DNA of 64,000 nucleotides, taken from positions 146,138 to 210,137 of the forward strand of contig JADQAV010000035.1 of the NCBI GenBank assembly GCA_019775845.1, given 5' to 3'. Below are positions 12,501 through 23,890 of the stretch, piece by piece (the stretch's first letter is position 1; every line of letters starts with the position of its first letter). The position numbers and the translations under genes were made by a program. The DNA is from Myrmaecium sp. VS I D KN 1. Lineage: Eukaryota; Ascomycota; Dothideomycetes; Valsariales; Valsariaceae. A model generated the notes under the pieces. The model was not told where the DNA came from, ran no database searches, and saw only the letters and a program-made list of their open reading frames with translations.

Positions 12501-13930
12501 TCACACGTTGGGAGTATCTCTCGCCAGTGTCGACGAGCTGCTGGATCTTGACGTGGCACCTTTTCTGGACATCCTCGCGGAAATGCTTGTTGCCCGTGAT
12601 GGGGATTGACTCGATGAGCCCCTCGTGTTCGTCTTTCAGTCCCCGGAGAGCCTTCGAGGTGCCCGTCAAGAAGAGCCTGATGTGAATTTGCGTGTTCTCG
12701 GATTGCATTTGCCCAAGGGAGTCGATAATATTATTGAGACTTTTGTACTCGTTTTGTTCTTTTTAGCTGTAGGAAGCTTGGTCAATGCCGTCTAAGATTA
12801 TGAAAAGACTCGAGGGGAGACCCCCTGTACTTTGACATAATCTACAACCAGATCAGTCCACCGCTGACAGGTCTTCGTCCTCTCGGGAAGCCTTTCTAAC
12901 TGTCTCTGGACAAAATTCTGGAACGAGACATCCTTTTCAGTGAGCTGCCATATGACGGCTCTCCCGGCCTCGTCCATAGTGGTCCCGTCATTGTCCGTCG
13001 ATCCCCTCCGCACTCTGAGTCGGGTCTCCCTCCTAACTTCTGTCCGGTCAAAGTAGAAGTATGCAACGTAGGCTTTTGGGCGTGTGTGACCTGTCTCTTG
13101 AGGCATGCTGCCCAAGCGGATCAATTCTTCCACTACTTCAGAGCACAGGTAGCTTTTGCCGCTACTCCCTGGCCCTTCCAGGGCGAAGACTGGCTTCACC
13201 TTGCGTCCGACCTCGGTCCACTGGCGGAAGGAGTCCATCGTCAACAACCATGAGCCTGTGCGCTCCAACACAGTGGCGCGGAGCTTCCGGTGAGTTTCCT
13301 CCCAGGACATCCAACTGAGGAATGTCTCCCACGTCATGAATGTGCGTCTCGGTCCACCTTAGCGTAAATGCCGCAGACAGTGACAAACCGGGCAAAGAGT
13401 TCCACACAGATGTCTTGAACCTCTCCAATTGGCGCTCCCTGTTGCGCTCCAGACATATACATCGCAATCCGCTTCAGGATTGGGACGAGCGTCTGCAGTG
13501 TTCCGAACAGGGCGTCTGTGGTATAATGGTTGCGATAGTTTTCTACAGCATAGATAAGTGGCTGTAAAGCCCTGAAACAGATCGCTGCTGGAGGCCATGC
13601 CTATGAGGCGAGGTTAGCATGGATCTAGGAATGCTAACCTATGATCCTCTCTAAGTAATGTGATTGGGAAAGTTGCCATACCGTCGACGCAACATCTGCG
13701 GAGATACGGCCAAGATCCATGAGTGTGTCAATCTTGTTCTTAAGAAGTTTGCTCCTCTGGTCTTTCAGGCGGCCGAATCCCGCCTCCTTCATCATTTCCT
13801 CCATTTCGGCCAGGGTCATCTCGTGCTCGAGGGCAATCTGCCGTTTTGTTGTTTCTTCATACCGTTTGATCGCCTCGTCTAAGGCCCGTTGGACTTTTTT
13901 CGCGCCTGGATCCTCGATTTGTTCGTCCAT
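9537..13930 (-). pseudogene. NACHT/STAND (NLR-type) gene with TPR-like repeats, disabled
   Basis: Fungal NLRs are ATP-driven switches linked to non-self recognition and cell death. Starting at 13930, exon 1 (13682-13930) encodes a charged helical stretch. The intron 13601-13681 is clean. Exon 2 resembles the N-terminal 'Goodbye'-type helical domain of fungal STAND proteins. A Walker A (GPGSSGKS) lies near 13180 and a Walker B (LFIILDGID) near 12795. A long helical region follows; the intron 11291-11355 joins it in frame to TPR-like helices. The C-terminus has paired cysteines (CDGC … CKDC, 9865-9930), like a ZZ-type zinc finger. Disablements: an apparent 1-nt frameshift near 12815 just before Walker B, an in-frame TAA at 12763-12765, an in-frame TGA at 10775-10777 and a frame change near 10550. 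The frame change near 13340 may be an intron I could not place. Both stops could come from CAA or CGA by a C-to-T change. Assembly error is the alternative for the frameshifts, less so for the stops. Confidence 0.75.
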
Positions 13931-14526
13931 GGTAACGGCGCGTTGTCAAGGCAGAACGGTGGACTTGATATGCGAAAGCCAGGTTCAGATGGTGTTTTTG
14001 AGAAGAGGAAGCGAGGGAGTCGTAAGGGGGCATGAGCGAGTCACCCTCGGCTGGGAGTGCCCCAATGTTACTGTAAAGCGCCACCATGCAGAGCGGCTAA
14101 GTTGCATCCGATCGCAGATATGCTGAGTAAGCGAAGGATGCAGCTGAAGACGGGGGTAGGCTTACAGATCATCGAGTAGAGCAAAAACCTCAGCGGGCCT
14201 TGGCCCCTTGACTGGAAGACTCATTGGCCGTGAAGAAGGGATGATGGATCGGTAAAGTGGTCCTCTGCGATGAGGAAAAAGCTTTGTTTCCCGATGGTGG
14301 GGAAGAGACGAAATGAATTCTGTCAGTGCCGGCAACGTCGCGTGCATAAAGAGGCGATGTCTCGATGATGCCGTCCATGGAAAGTCCAGGGGGAGGTGAC
14401 GTGGATCGCCAGGAGCTTGCGAGAGAATGTTCATTACGATGGCGTGTTACGAGATACTGCCCTTCCTCCAGAGAACGACGACTCCAACGACGGCCCTTTC
14501 ATCCCTTTTACCCAACCAGAGCCATA
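13931..14526. other. intergenic stretch between NLR promoter and membrane-protein gene
   Basis: About 600 bases holding the presumed promoter of the minus-strand NLR gene and the 3' flank of the membrane-protein gene that ends at 14527. Overlapping short frames on both strands show no recognisable protein. Confidence 0.4.
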
Positions 14527-16761
14527 TCATACGGAACCTTGCTCATCGTCCACCCTCCTCAACAACCCCGGCCCTACCTGATAAACCACCTTCACCCCTT
14601 TGACGCCATCCACAAGATGTTCCAATCCTTTCCCATCCCCGACAATCCCACACTCTCTCAGCATAGGCGCCTCGAATGCGGCCCCGATCTCTAGCGGCGA
14701 CAAGCTGACGGCCCGCCCCAGCTCCCACCATCCCCAATAGCACCCTACGACCGCGAACGACGCTGATACGCTGAGTACCACCGCAGCGATCGCATACCGC
14801 CAGTCGGTGGCGTAAAGCGCCTCGTTCTTGGTGCCCACGAATGAGGCGTTGCTGCCCACTCCGGGCAGGGAGGCGTTCAGGCCGGCCGCGTATAGGGCGG
14901 TGCGGAACGCGATCTCGGTTGCCGCGTTCAGGAAGTCCGCGGTCGGGTCGGACCAAGTCAGATTGGTGACGGTGCTGAGGCTCTTGATCACCTGAGCCGT
15001 CATGTTCAGGTACTGGTTCGCGGGCGAGCCTGTTAGGAGCATCGTCGACACCGCCCCGGAGAACTCGAAGGTCGCCGTGGAGGCGAAGAGCTCGTCGAAG
15101 GCATACTGAAAGCCGCCCAGCGTCGACGTCCCGCCGTTCCAGCTGGGCGCCACCAGCGGGGTGGAGGTGAAGTTGGAGTATGCGGAGCGTTGGCTCGTGG
15201 CCAGGTCGTCGGTGGAGCCGCTGATGACGGGAGAGAGGATGGTAGCGGTGGAGTTGCTGAGTCGGAGCGTGTAGGTGATGATGCCTGGATGCAGGTCGCA
15301 GATGGTGGCTGTGAGTGTGTGGTAGATGGAGGTGTCGCTCAAGTTGTTTGAGGAGGGTTCCGTGCTCCAGGACCGATCTTCCGGGCTGAAGCGGGTAGTG
15401 TTGATGCGGATAGGGGCGGTGAAATCCACGGAGATGTCATCGTCTAGCGCGGTGTCATTGTAAAGGGTGGCCCCGGTGGAGAAAAGGATCTCGTCGTAGT
15501 TGTCGTTAATGGAGTCAGTGACAAGCCGGGTCACTTGGGAAGTTGTACAATTGGGCATGAACCCAAAGGCCTGGTTGGAGAAAGTGAGTTGTCGTTTGAC
15601 CTGAGAGTTCTGGAGGCAAGACCTACTCTGAGGGTAACTGTGCATTCGTCCCCGCATTGGCCCTGGTCCATCTTCAGCTCGGTGCCCGTGGAGTACTCCT
15701 TCATGATTTGGGAAAAGTTGCCGGTCAACCCTGCCGTCTCCCTGTCTGTCCTGACGCGAGTGAACGAGTTGTATCCGGTAAACCCATCTGGAAGCTCCTC
15801 TGCGACCTGTGAAGGCATGGTGCCATTGATCTGGACGGGTACGCTGCTCCGCACGTAGGAGCTCTTCTGGTATAAGGGGCCACGGAGGACGGAGAGTCCA
15901 GCGAGAATGCAGGCTATACACTCCCGATATCAGCTCGTCGAAGTCTCAGGTAGGTTGACGGTTTCACTCACCCAGTGCACTCCTTTTCGCTCGATTAGAA
16001 AGGCCGCAGGCGATGGCACCTTTCAGTGAATGCGCGGCTTCCCAGTTGTAATGAAGGTCTTCAAGCTGAACAGGAGCCATTATGAGAAAGGGTTGCCATG
16101 CGGAGCAGCTGTGGACAACATACCGCACATCCATGCAAGGCTTTGCGCCAGAACGTAATCACCAGACCGTAAGCCAAAGCATAACCGAGTAACGCATTGG
16201 CGATGATCGAGGTTATGGAGAGGTAAACGGACGGACTAAGGCCACCACCCCAGCTATCAACCAGTTCGCCATTGCTTTCGGCGAGAATGATCAACGAGCC
16301 AACAGTACCTGGAGCGCACAGGTGAGCAGAACTGAGCAAAGAGACAGACCAAAACTTCCACTGGACTTACATCCCAAAACCCCAATCAACGCCGCGAACC
16401 CTTCGTAGGGGAGAGTTTTCCAGAAACCCGTACTCGCGCTGTCCTTTTGACTCGGCGGTCCGTCATGGGTGCTGGATCGGTCGCACTCATGGATACTGTC
16501 CCGGGCCAACTTTGGAGACGGTGGTCTTCGCTCGTCGTTCAGATCTCGGCCACGGGATTTCTCCATATCAAAGTCGCTTCGGCCGGTGTTGGGTTCGTAG
16601 TGAAGCTCGATCGTGTCTACTCCGTCGCTTCCAAGAAGGCTGTCAGAGGCTCCGGCGGAGAAGTCGTCGGATGAATTCGTTGGCGCCCGTTCGGTTCTTG
16701 AGTGGTAATGACTTGACATGGCGTTTTGGTCTGCTCTGCCTTCAGAACCAAGCGTCACCAA
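14527..16761 (-). CDS. multipass membrane protein of unknown function with large glycosylatable ectodomain
   Basis: Exons (minus) 16371-16761, 16124-16308, 15972-16065, 15627-15913 and 14527-15570 sum to 2001 nt (666 aa). A second Met at 16719 would give 652 aa and may be the true start. All four introns have good donors (GTAAGT, GTATGT, GTGAGT, GTAGGT). The N-terminal 120 residues are charged and disordered. Three hydrophobic segments follow (FAALIGVLG…, SIIANALLGYALAYG, ALACILAGLSVL), then about 380 residues rich in N-x-S/T sites and paired cysteines (CGDEC, NCTT), then one last hydrophobic segment (YAIAAVVLSVSASFAVVGCY) and a cytosolic tail. This layout recurs in fungal membrane proteins of unknown role. 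I infer a surface protein with a glycosylated extracellular domain and assign no function. Confidence 0.75.
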
Positions 16762-17438
16762 GCGCTGAAAAGGAACCGTAAACCAAAAGTCTGAAAAAAC
16801 GTTGCGCGAGCCACATCTGTCGAAAAAAAAGTCGGCGACGGGCGGCGCAACTGGCGCCTATCTATGTACCTCGCGACATCTCAAAGGGTGAGCTGCATCC
16901 CCGCTCAACACCAATGGGAGAGGTACGAGCGTCATGTTAGAGGAAGGAATGGCTCGATCCTACGCTAAGCGCCCAACTGCGCACAGCGCGCTCAATGCGT
17001 GATGGGGGCCGAAACCCACGTTGTGTGGCCAGAGAAACCACCCAGCATCCTGTGCCGGCCCACTTTCCGCAAAGAACCCCGCTTTCCGGCATTGCATTGC
17101 GAACAGCCTTGTCCATCACCGCCGGCCGCCGGGATGGTGATCCATGGCGTCGGCCATGAGACTCCGCCCCCGTTCCCACGCGTCCGCTCTGGAGTCGTTG
17201 CGATCAGCAAGCGTGTTTCCGGCAGTCATCTCAAAGGGTCTTCCGACTTCCCGCCCCACAGTTTCCCTTGAACGCCCGTTGGGCCGCCCGAGCAAAGGAA
17301 ACCCAAATATAGGCACAACAAGGGAAGATCGCGCAGCCAAAGGCATTCAAAACCGAAAGGAAGGAAGACGAAACAGGGATCGAGATGCCAGAGCTGTTCG
17401 CAGAGATAACCACAACGAGAAAGGGCCAACAGCACAAC
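16762..17438. other. intergenic stretch, no supported gene
   Basis: Lies between the start of the membrane-protein gene and the end of the fungal_trans-domain gene, both on the minus strand. Short overlapping frames only; no repeats of note. Confidence 0.4.
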
Positions 17439-19504
17439 CTACCAGCCCCCATGCTCGCCCGCCGCATCCCAGATCTCCGCCCAGCTTCCTCGCCCGCCCG
17501 CCTCGCCGTCACCTTCTCCGTCACCGAAGAAGTTTGGGAAGTCAAGCAGAGCAAACGGGTCGTCGGTCGCGGAGGGAGGAGGAAGGCAAGCGTTCGGTGG
17601 GAAAAAAGGGGGAGAAGCGATCGGATGCGGAGATGCGGCGGGGTAAGAGACAGTCTGCGGGGTCGACGGGGTGAGCAGGTCAACAATGCGCGGGGGTTGC
17701 GACACGCGCGGAGGACCCGCTGCTATGGCATCTGCGGAGGACGGTGGCTGTTGAAAGCTGGTGGCGCGAAGGTCGCTGAGAGCGGTGGCGCATTGGTCGG
17801 CCCAGAAGGTGCCGCGGCGCGCGAGCTCGTGGAGGATGGCGATGGAGTTATCGATGTTGCTGGGAGAGATGCAGGGGTCAGTGTCTTGCGTGGAGGTTGG
17901 TAGTTTGGTGGATGGGGAGAATGATGTACCGCAAAGCTGATTTGGTAGGGAAGTAGTTTTCCGCCGCGGCGTAGAGGAGGATGAAGCAGCTCATCCACAC
18001 GGCCGAGGTGAGGGAGGGCCACACCAGCAATGTCGGCCGGGGTTTTCTCCGCGGCTCTTCCAATGCTTCGCGAGGCGATTTCTTCACTGCTTGTTGCAAC
18101 GTGGGGATGATCTCGCGGGCGGCGCCGACGCACGTGTGCAAGGCCGCGGCGTAGGAGGGACTGGCTTTGTCGGCAACGAGGAGGGGTCGGTTGAGGGCGA
18201 TGATGGATTCTTGCTGGGAAATGCGGAGGAGCAGGCGGTGGCTGTCGTGCATGGACACGGATTGCTCCGTGTTGGCCTCGAGCATCTCTTGCACTTCGTT
18301 CCACCACCTTGCGAGCTCGCCTTGGATGAACGTGACGGTATCGTCGTCCTCATGCCTGTAGTTTAGGGACTTGTTCCGCAGCTCTAGGATCATGCCTTTG
18401 ATCTTGGCATGTTTGGAGACACAAGTCAAGAGGCGAAGTTTTTTGTCTTGATGAGAAGCTTTGTCAGTATGCGGCGGCATCTGTACGGGGTATATTGGAT
18501 ACTGTACCTTCTGCTCGGTCCTCTTCGGTACCTCGTTCTTCTCCGGTGCAATGGAGTTCATGCCCGGGGTAGCAGACATCGATATCGTCGTCCCGGATGC
18601 CGAGAGGGAGGCCCAGCGCCTGACTCAAATGCCTATCAAGGCAATAGATGGTCCAGAACAGTCGCCGTCGTAGCCTCGCTTCGGCGGGAGAGAAGGTCGC
18701 ATACCGGGACGGGCACCGATGGAGCCCCAGCTGGAAGGCTATCCGAACAATGAGCCCGCCGAGCCGTGACGCGGAGCTGTAGTAGAGCATCGAAGTCAGG
18801 AAAATCTGCACGCTCACGACGGCCTGGAGGATGCGGATTGTCGGCGGCAGGGACAAAACGTCGCCCAGGCTCGAAAAAGTGTGATAACGCTGTTCAAACA
18901 CGGCGGGAAAGGGGATCGGAATGTGAAGGGGTGCAAAGCCCGACTGCCGCCGATCGGCCAACGAAATGGAAAGGATCGAGCGGATGATGATGATATCCTC
19001 CGGGTTCAGCGCTGACAATCCTTTCCGGCTGGCGTCCTGGAACAGCTGCAGCACCGTCGGCGCATGGAGGAACGGGAACAGCGGGTGCCAGATCTTAAAA
19101 TAACTCTTGGACCACTCCACAAACAACTCGAACGTCGGAGAGACATTGCCCGCACCCGGCATAGCTTCAGACGGATCCCAGAGCTTGCTCGGCCGGAAGA
19201 CATACCCCGGCCGGTCCCAAAAATGGTCCTCTTCCCCGGGAACCAGCTCGTGCGCTCCGCGCCACCGGGGCGCAGCGGACCGCCGCCCCAGCAAGCGTGA
19301 GACGTTCCGGATGAAGTGAATGCCGCTTCCGCTGCCAAGGAACCGCGCGGAGCCTCGTCCGGTCCCGTCGCGCATCAGTCCGTACTCGTGCCCGTGCATC
19401 AGCCGCCGCCGCTTCGCCGGAGGGGCGGGGAGCACGTCGACCTCATAACCCGGCGGAGGCGCGAGGGCGTCGTCGCTCATGCTGTGGGGAATGGCTTGCA
19501 GCAA
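17439..19504 (-). CDS. fungal transcription factor middle domain without its own zinc cluster
   Basis: Exons (minus) 18508-19504, 17930-18446 and 17439-17859 give 644 aa from 19504. The Met at 19480 (MSDDALAPPPGYEV) is an equally good start. Intron 18447-18507 has a perfect CTGAC branch point; intron 17860-17929 has CTGAC then CCCAG. The protein has a short basic patch (PPAKRRRL), then 'GSGSGIHFIRNV', the linker usually found between the coiled coil and the regulatory domain of Zn2Cys6 factors. The fungal_trans domain follows (YFKIWHPLFPFLHAPTV … LGGLIVRIAFQLGLHR … RLRRRLFWTIYCLDRHLS). There is no cysteine cluster. The preceding gene on the same strand (19864-20892) has a zinc cluster and coiled coil but no such domain, so the pair may be a split gene. 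A TATA-like CTATATAG at 19693-19700 sits about 190 nt upstream, supporting separate transcription. Confidence 0.8.
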
Positions 19505-19692
19505 CGGATGCCTGTTTGACAGCGGAGGTTGAGATGAAGGTGGTGGACCCTGAGAACCGTTTCTCGATGTCCGACGCTCTTTCCCCGCTTAGTCATCTCA
19601 GCCCGACTTCGCGTCAGATCTGTGTTACCTACCTCCTCAACCCATCTCTTCATTAACTGGATGGTACTGGCTATCATTTGCACTATGTGGTT

Positions 19693-19700
19693 CTATATAG
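19693..19700 (-). promoter_or_regulatory. TATA-like element upstream of the fungal_trans-domain gene
   Basis: CTATATAG lies 190-215 nt before the two candidate start codons of the gene ending at 17439, in the spacer after the stop of the zinc-cluster gene. Position and sequence suit a TATA box. It is nearly palindromic, so orientation is inferred from the neighbouring gene. Confidence 0.3.
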
Positions 19701-19863
19701 GGGAGCCTGCTGCGTCTTCACATTCTGGTTTTGCTGTGGGAATGCTACCCACTCTCACTCGCCTCCCTTTCGAAATGGGGCAGCAACAATGAATAAAGTA
19801 GACCGGTCTGATCGTGCAACCTTCCACAAAATGGAGCATAGAGCAATCGCATCTCCTCACCCT

Positions 19864-20892
19864 TCAAAAGTATATATGCGGCTGGGCACGAGCAAGCTCT
19901 TCCGCGCTCGTTCCAGGTCCGATCCTAGCCGCAGAGGTTGGCCTGCGCCTGTCTGGCGCGCCCTCCCATGCGCTTCCAGGCCGCTTCGGCCTTGCGACTG
20001 GCTCGGTGCCAGTGGGACCGCTGAGCGCGCATGCGGTGGGCGATATGCCTGTCTGAGGACGTCCTTCTTCCACTGACGCCGCAGAATGGAGCTGGGGAAG
20101 CTCAAAGCTTGCGCGCATCCACCCGTCGCAATTCACGGGTAGTTCCTGTGGCCTGGGTCCGCGTTGATCGACCGCAGACGCTGAGAGAGCACTGTCGAAG
20201 GCTGAGATGGTGTGGAAGTCGGTCGCTCCCTCTGGTCGGCCGTTCGCTCTTCCATCCCCCTCGGCTTGCCGTGCCGCGGCTTCTTCCTCTTCGTCTTCGT
20301 CGTCGGGTCCGGTCACCTTGGAAGACCACCATACTCGTAATTCTTCTTTCGTGGTCAAGGGAGAGTAAGCCCATTCGCGCAATCTGTCGGGCCTGGGTGT
20401 GCTGTGGGTGATGGCTTCCAGTTGGGTCCGTATTGCGGGAATGCCTTCGTGGGGTTGGTCGCCCTCATCTTGGCTGAAGATGTCATGTAAGACGGAAAGA
20501 AGAGCAGCTTCGGTCTCAACAAGCCGGTCTTCCAGCTTGTTCACGTAACCGGTTGGGAGTCCTCTGGGTAAATGGATTGGCCGGGCAGATTGCTAGGTTA
20601 GAAAGATGGGAGTGACAACAATTTCGTGGAGGATACGAACCGCTTGTTCCTTTCGATGTACGTGCACCTCGAAGGGTATTCGGCGCATTGTGAGCACGTC
20701 GGTCTAGTCCCGTGTGAGTATCCAGAATACAGGGGACTTCGTGAGAAGCCTTTCACTCACTGCTCTCGGTCGCACTGAGGGCGAATCAAACAAGGTCAGC
20801 CATGCATCTGCAAAGGCAAGGATAGCGGTTGGCTCGACCCTGCGTTTTCTCTGCCTGCATGGCTCGCATGCAGGATTCGATGCGAGGCTCAT
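19864..20892 (-). CDS. Zn2Cys6 DNA-binding protein, short form, with a 14-nt micro-exon
   Basis: Exons (minus) 20839-20892, 20761-20774, 20637-20703 and 19864-20592 give 287 aa. Spliced, the N-terminus is a canonical Zn2Cys6 cluster: CEPCRQRKRR, then CDREQPT, then CSQCAEYPSRC (C-x2-C-x6-C-x6-C-x2-C-x6-C). The third cysteine is supplied only by the 14-nt exon, whose flanking introns (20775-20838 with GCTGAC branch, 20704-20760 with GTGAGT donor) are well formed. A coiled coil follows (VNKLEDRLVETEAALLSVLH), the usual dimerisation segment. The remaining 200 residues are charged with an acidic run (DDEDEEEE), and no fungal_trans domain is present. It would bind CGG-type half sites. It may be a genuine short regulator or the DNA-binding half of a factor whose other half is encoded at 17439-19504. 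Confidence 0.78.
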
Positions 20893-21356
20893 CGTGGTTC
20901 AAGCATGGAACATATCGGCGAAGTCGGTTGATTCCGGGACGCCATACATATGCTGTATCGGCGGGGAAGTAGGGGATCCGCTGGTGGCCACGAGCGCTGG
21001 AAGTGCTTTCTGGTAAACTCCCTTCCTCAAGCTACAAAATTAACTTGCGATTGCCCGCGGGCGTGCCCGGCGATGGGTGAGCTCTGGGCGGGGAATCACA
21101 AGTCCGAGGCGGTGTTTGTCCTCTCCGGTGCTAACCGAGAGAAGCCGCAATCACGGGCCACGTTTCTTACGGGCTTGGCATCTTACAAAGCCGTTACGTA
21201 CTGATCACCAAAGCCAATATAAAACACTTCTCGACTCGAAAAAGCAGCAGTCACGTGCTTCCACGAGTCGCGCGCCGCCGGGCCAAGAGGGACGGGCTCC
21301 GCCCTCCAGTTCCAACCATCTTCATCCGGTCTCATGCCGGGACGGCCGCACCCACA
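20893..21356. promoter_or_regulatory. shared 464-bp promoter between two divergent zinc-cluster genes
   Basis: The zinc-cluster gene at 19864-20892 runs left and the one at 21357-23890 runs right. The 464 bases between their start codons must carry both promoters. I see no clear TATA box for the right-hand gene, and no binding site can be claimed by eye. Confidence 0.5.
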
Positions 21357-23890
21357 ATGCCAGGCTCACCCCCTTCGCTGGCGCCGTCGGAAAATGGAGA
21401 AGGTGAGTGGAAATATTTTCAATGTCAGTCAGCGGATAGAGGATAACCATTCCGGCACCAGCCCCGGTCGCACGAAACCCCAAGGCGTGCGAGGAGTGCC
21501 GCCGGCGCAAACAGCGATGCGACGGGAAGAAGCCGTGCTCGCTTTGTAAGCACCGAAGAACCGCATGCACCTATAGGGCGATTACCCGGCGCAGGCTGAA
21601 GCGCAATGCCGACGGCGTGCTCCAGGCCGGTGCTGAAGTCCATCGGCATCCCTCTCAGTCGGCTGACCATCCTCCTTCTCATCCTCACCATCTCAACCTG
21701 CCAGGAGATCCGGATCCACAGCAGAAAGGCGCGCTCGTGCATGACATCCCCCAAGAGAATCTCCCTCCTCGGACCCAGATCTACTCCAGCATCCAGGCCA
21801 CTCATGCCTCCACTGAGACAAGGTCCATCCCATCGGTGCTTCAGCTCTACTATGGCCCATCATCCAATTTCTCTTTTATGCAGCATCTCCACTCCCGCAT
21901 CAACTCCGATGCCGCCGTCAACGGAGGTGCCGATGAGACCAACGTGGAGGACGGCAACATCGGAATCGATGCCTTCAACTACCGCGGCATTGCCTTTGCC
22001 AGCTCCGCCTTGCGACGGGACGGATTTGAGCCATCGGCGGTTGCTTTCCTGTCTCACGAACTCGCCAGTCTGTTTCTGCAAAACTTCACCCTGAGCGCTC
22101 TGCCATTCCTCCCTTTTCTGGATGCCGACCGTTTACGGCGACGGTTGGATGACCTGTACAACGTGCAACGAGATCCTACCGGAAATGCGTCGGGTCGGGC
22201 AATCCTGCTGGCTGCCCTGGCCATCGGCGCTTTGATGACGGAGCATACGCAGCGGGCGGACCTGCTGATGCAGCAAGCGGACGCCGACGCGAACGTGCAG
22301 CATCAGAACGTCAGCATGCAAGCAGTCCAGGTCATGATCTTGTCGATAAGTCTTCCCTTTCACTCTCCAACATCATCGTCGAAGCTGGCGCTAACCTGTT
22401 TCACGCCCACTATGATTTGGCTTCCGGAAGGCCCAACTCTGCGTACTTGCATCTTGGTCATGCCATCCGCATGGCCTTTGCAGCAGGCCTGCACAGAGAC
22501 ACTTTCAGCGCGCCAAAAACCGGTCTTGCAGCGACTCCTGCGGAGGGCGAAAGCAGCGAAGCATCGAAAACGTGGAACATGCTCTACTTCTACGAAAGGT
22601 GAGCTCTGACTAGACAGAACATCGAACAATCCGCCTCCCAAGCTTGGTCTGACGAGCCTTTAGCGTCACCTGCCTGTGCGTCGGACGACCCTCTACTCTT
22701 TCACCACCTGCATCCGTCTCGTCGCTGCCTCTGGACACCTTCCATGCGGCTCTTCTTCGCCTTGCATCGATCATGGATGATGCTCGGCGCCTGCATGACC
22801 ACCACACTGCCACAGTGGCTTCCGATATGCGCGGCACGCTTTCTCTTCGTGATCGACTGCGCGCTTTCGCCGATGAAGTGGAGAATTCCAATCTTGGCTT
22901 CAAACTGGGCCCGCCGCTGGCGTCGGACCGAGGAAAGGGAGTCATGCAAACTTCGTTATCATGTTGTATGTGCTAATTCATTGCGATCGGGGCACTTGGG
23001 GTTTGACGGACTGACCGGACGCATGCAGTATACTACTACGTTCTCCTCCTTCTTTTCCGCCCTTTCCTCATCCTACACGCGGTGCTTCAGCGCGAAGATC
23101 GAATCCAAATACCATCATGGCTGCCTACCGTGGCGGAAGCGTCGGTCGACGCCGCGAAAGGCCTGGTCGACATTGCGGAAGAAGTTTTTGCCACTCTTCC
23201 CGATGTCCCTCCCGAGGTGGGAATGCTCTCTGCGGCTAGCATGTCGATACAATCCAGCTGACGCTACTCTAGGCCATCTTCAACTTCGGCTTTCTCATTG
23301 AGTCCGCTTGCTTTGTCATACTATTCCAGATGGCAGTACAGCTGCGGCCCACGGCATCTTCCCCACCGTCTGTCAACGCCGCCCACACAACAAACTCAGG
23401 CTACATCTCCAGCGCTCTTCGCTCCCTTGACCGGTTTGTGAAGACCACCGCCGTCTGGAGCGTCGTGTCAGCCGTCGAGCAGATGCACGCCAAGCTGATG
23501 CCAGTGCCTCTGCCTCCTTCAAACATCGCGGCCGACGCGCCAGCATCATCGGTGGCCGCCGAACTTGTCCCACAACCCTCACAGGCCTATCGCCACCCTC
23601 ATCCGCAGCAGCAACAGCAGCAACAGCAGCAACAACCCCATGAACTGAACCAACCGCAAAAACCACAACATCAACCTCACAACCGCCTCTTTTCCGCTGA
23701 CTTCGCCCCGCTGGCAGATGGTGGCGACAGCAACGGCGCACACGGTCTCGAGGAGCTTGGGACCTGGCCGGCGGACTGGAACTGGGATCTCAACGTCGAT
23801 CTGACGAGCTTGGATTTCGAGAGCTTTATGAGTGTGCTACCTGGCGACCACTCTGGGTCGGGACCGACGATGTTTTCGAGCTGGCGGTGA
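21357..23890 (+). CDS. Zn2Cys6 transcription factor with polyglutamine and acidic tail
   Basis: Exon 1 (21357-21402) joins through intron 21403-21461 to a classical cluster: CEECRRRKQRC, then DGKKPC-SLC-KHRRTAC (C-x2-C-x6-C-x5-C-x2-C-x6-C). The regulatory domain includes GRPNSAYLHLGHAIRMAFAA followed by GLHRDTF. Further introns are 22599-22663, 22966-23028 and 23217-23272, all in phase. The last exon (23273-23890) holds a Q10 run near residue 95 of the exon and an aromatic-acidic tail (WPADWNWDLNVDLTSLDFES) that looks like an activation domain. One problem: the frame used up to about 22340 differs by one base from the frame of the GRPNSAY part, and no good intron explains it, so either a small intron was missed or there is a 1-nt lesion. 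It lies 0.7 kb upstream of the P450 and may control it. Confidence 0.75.
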
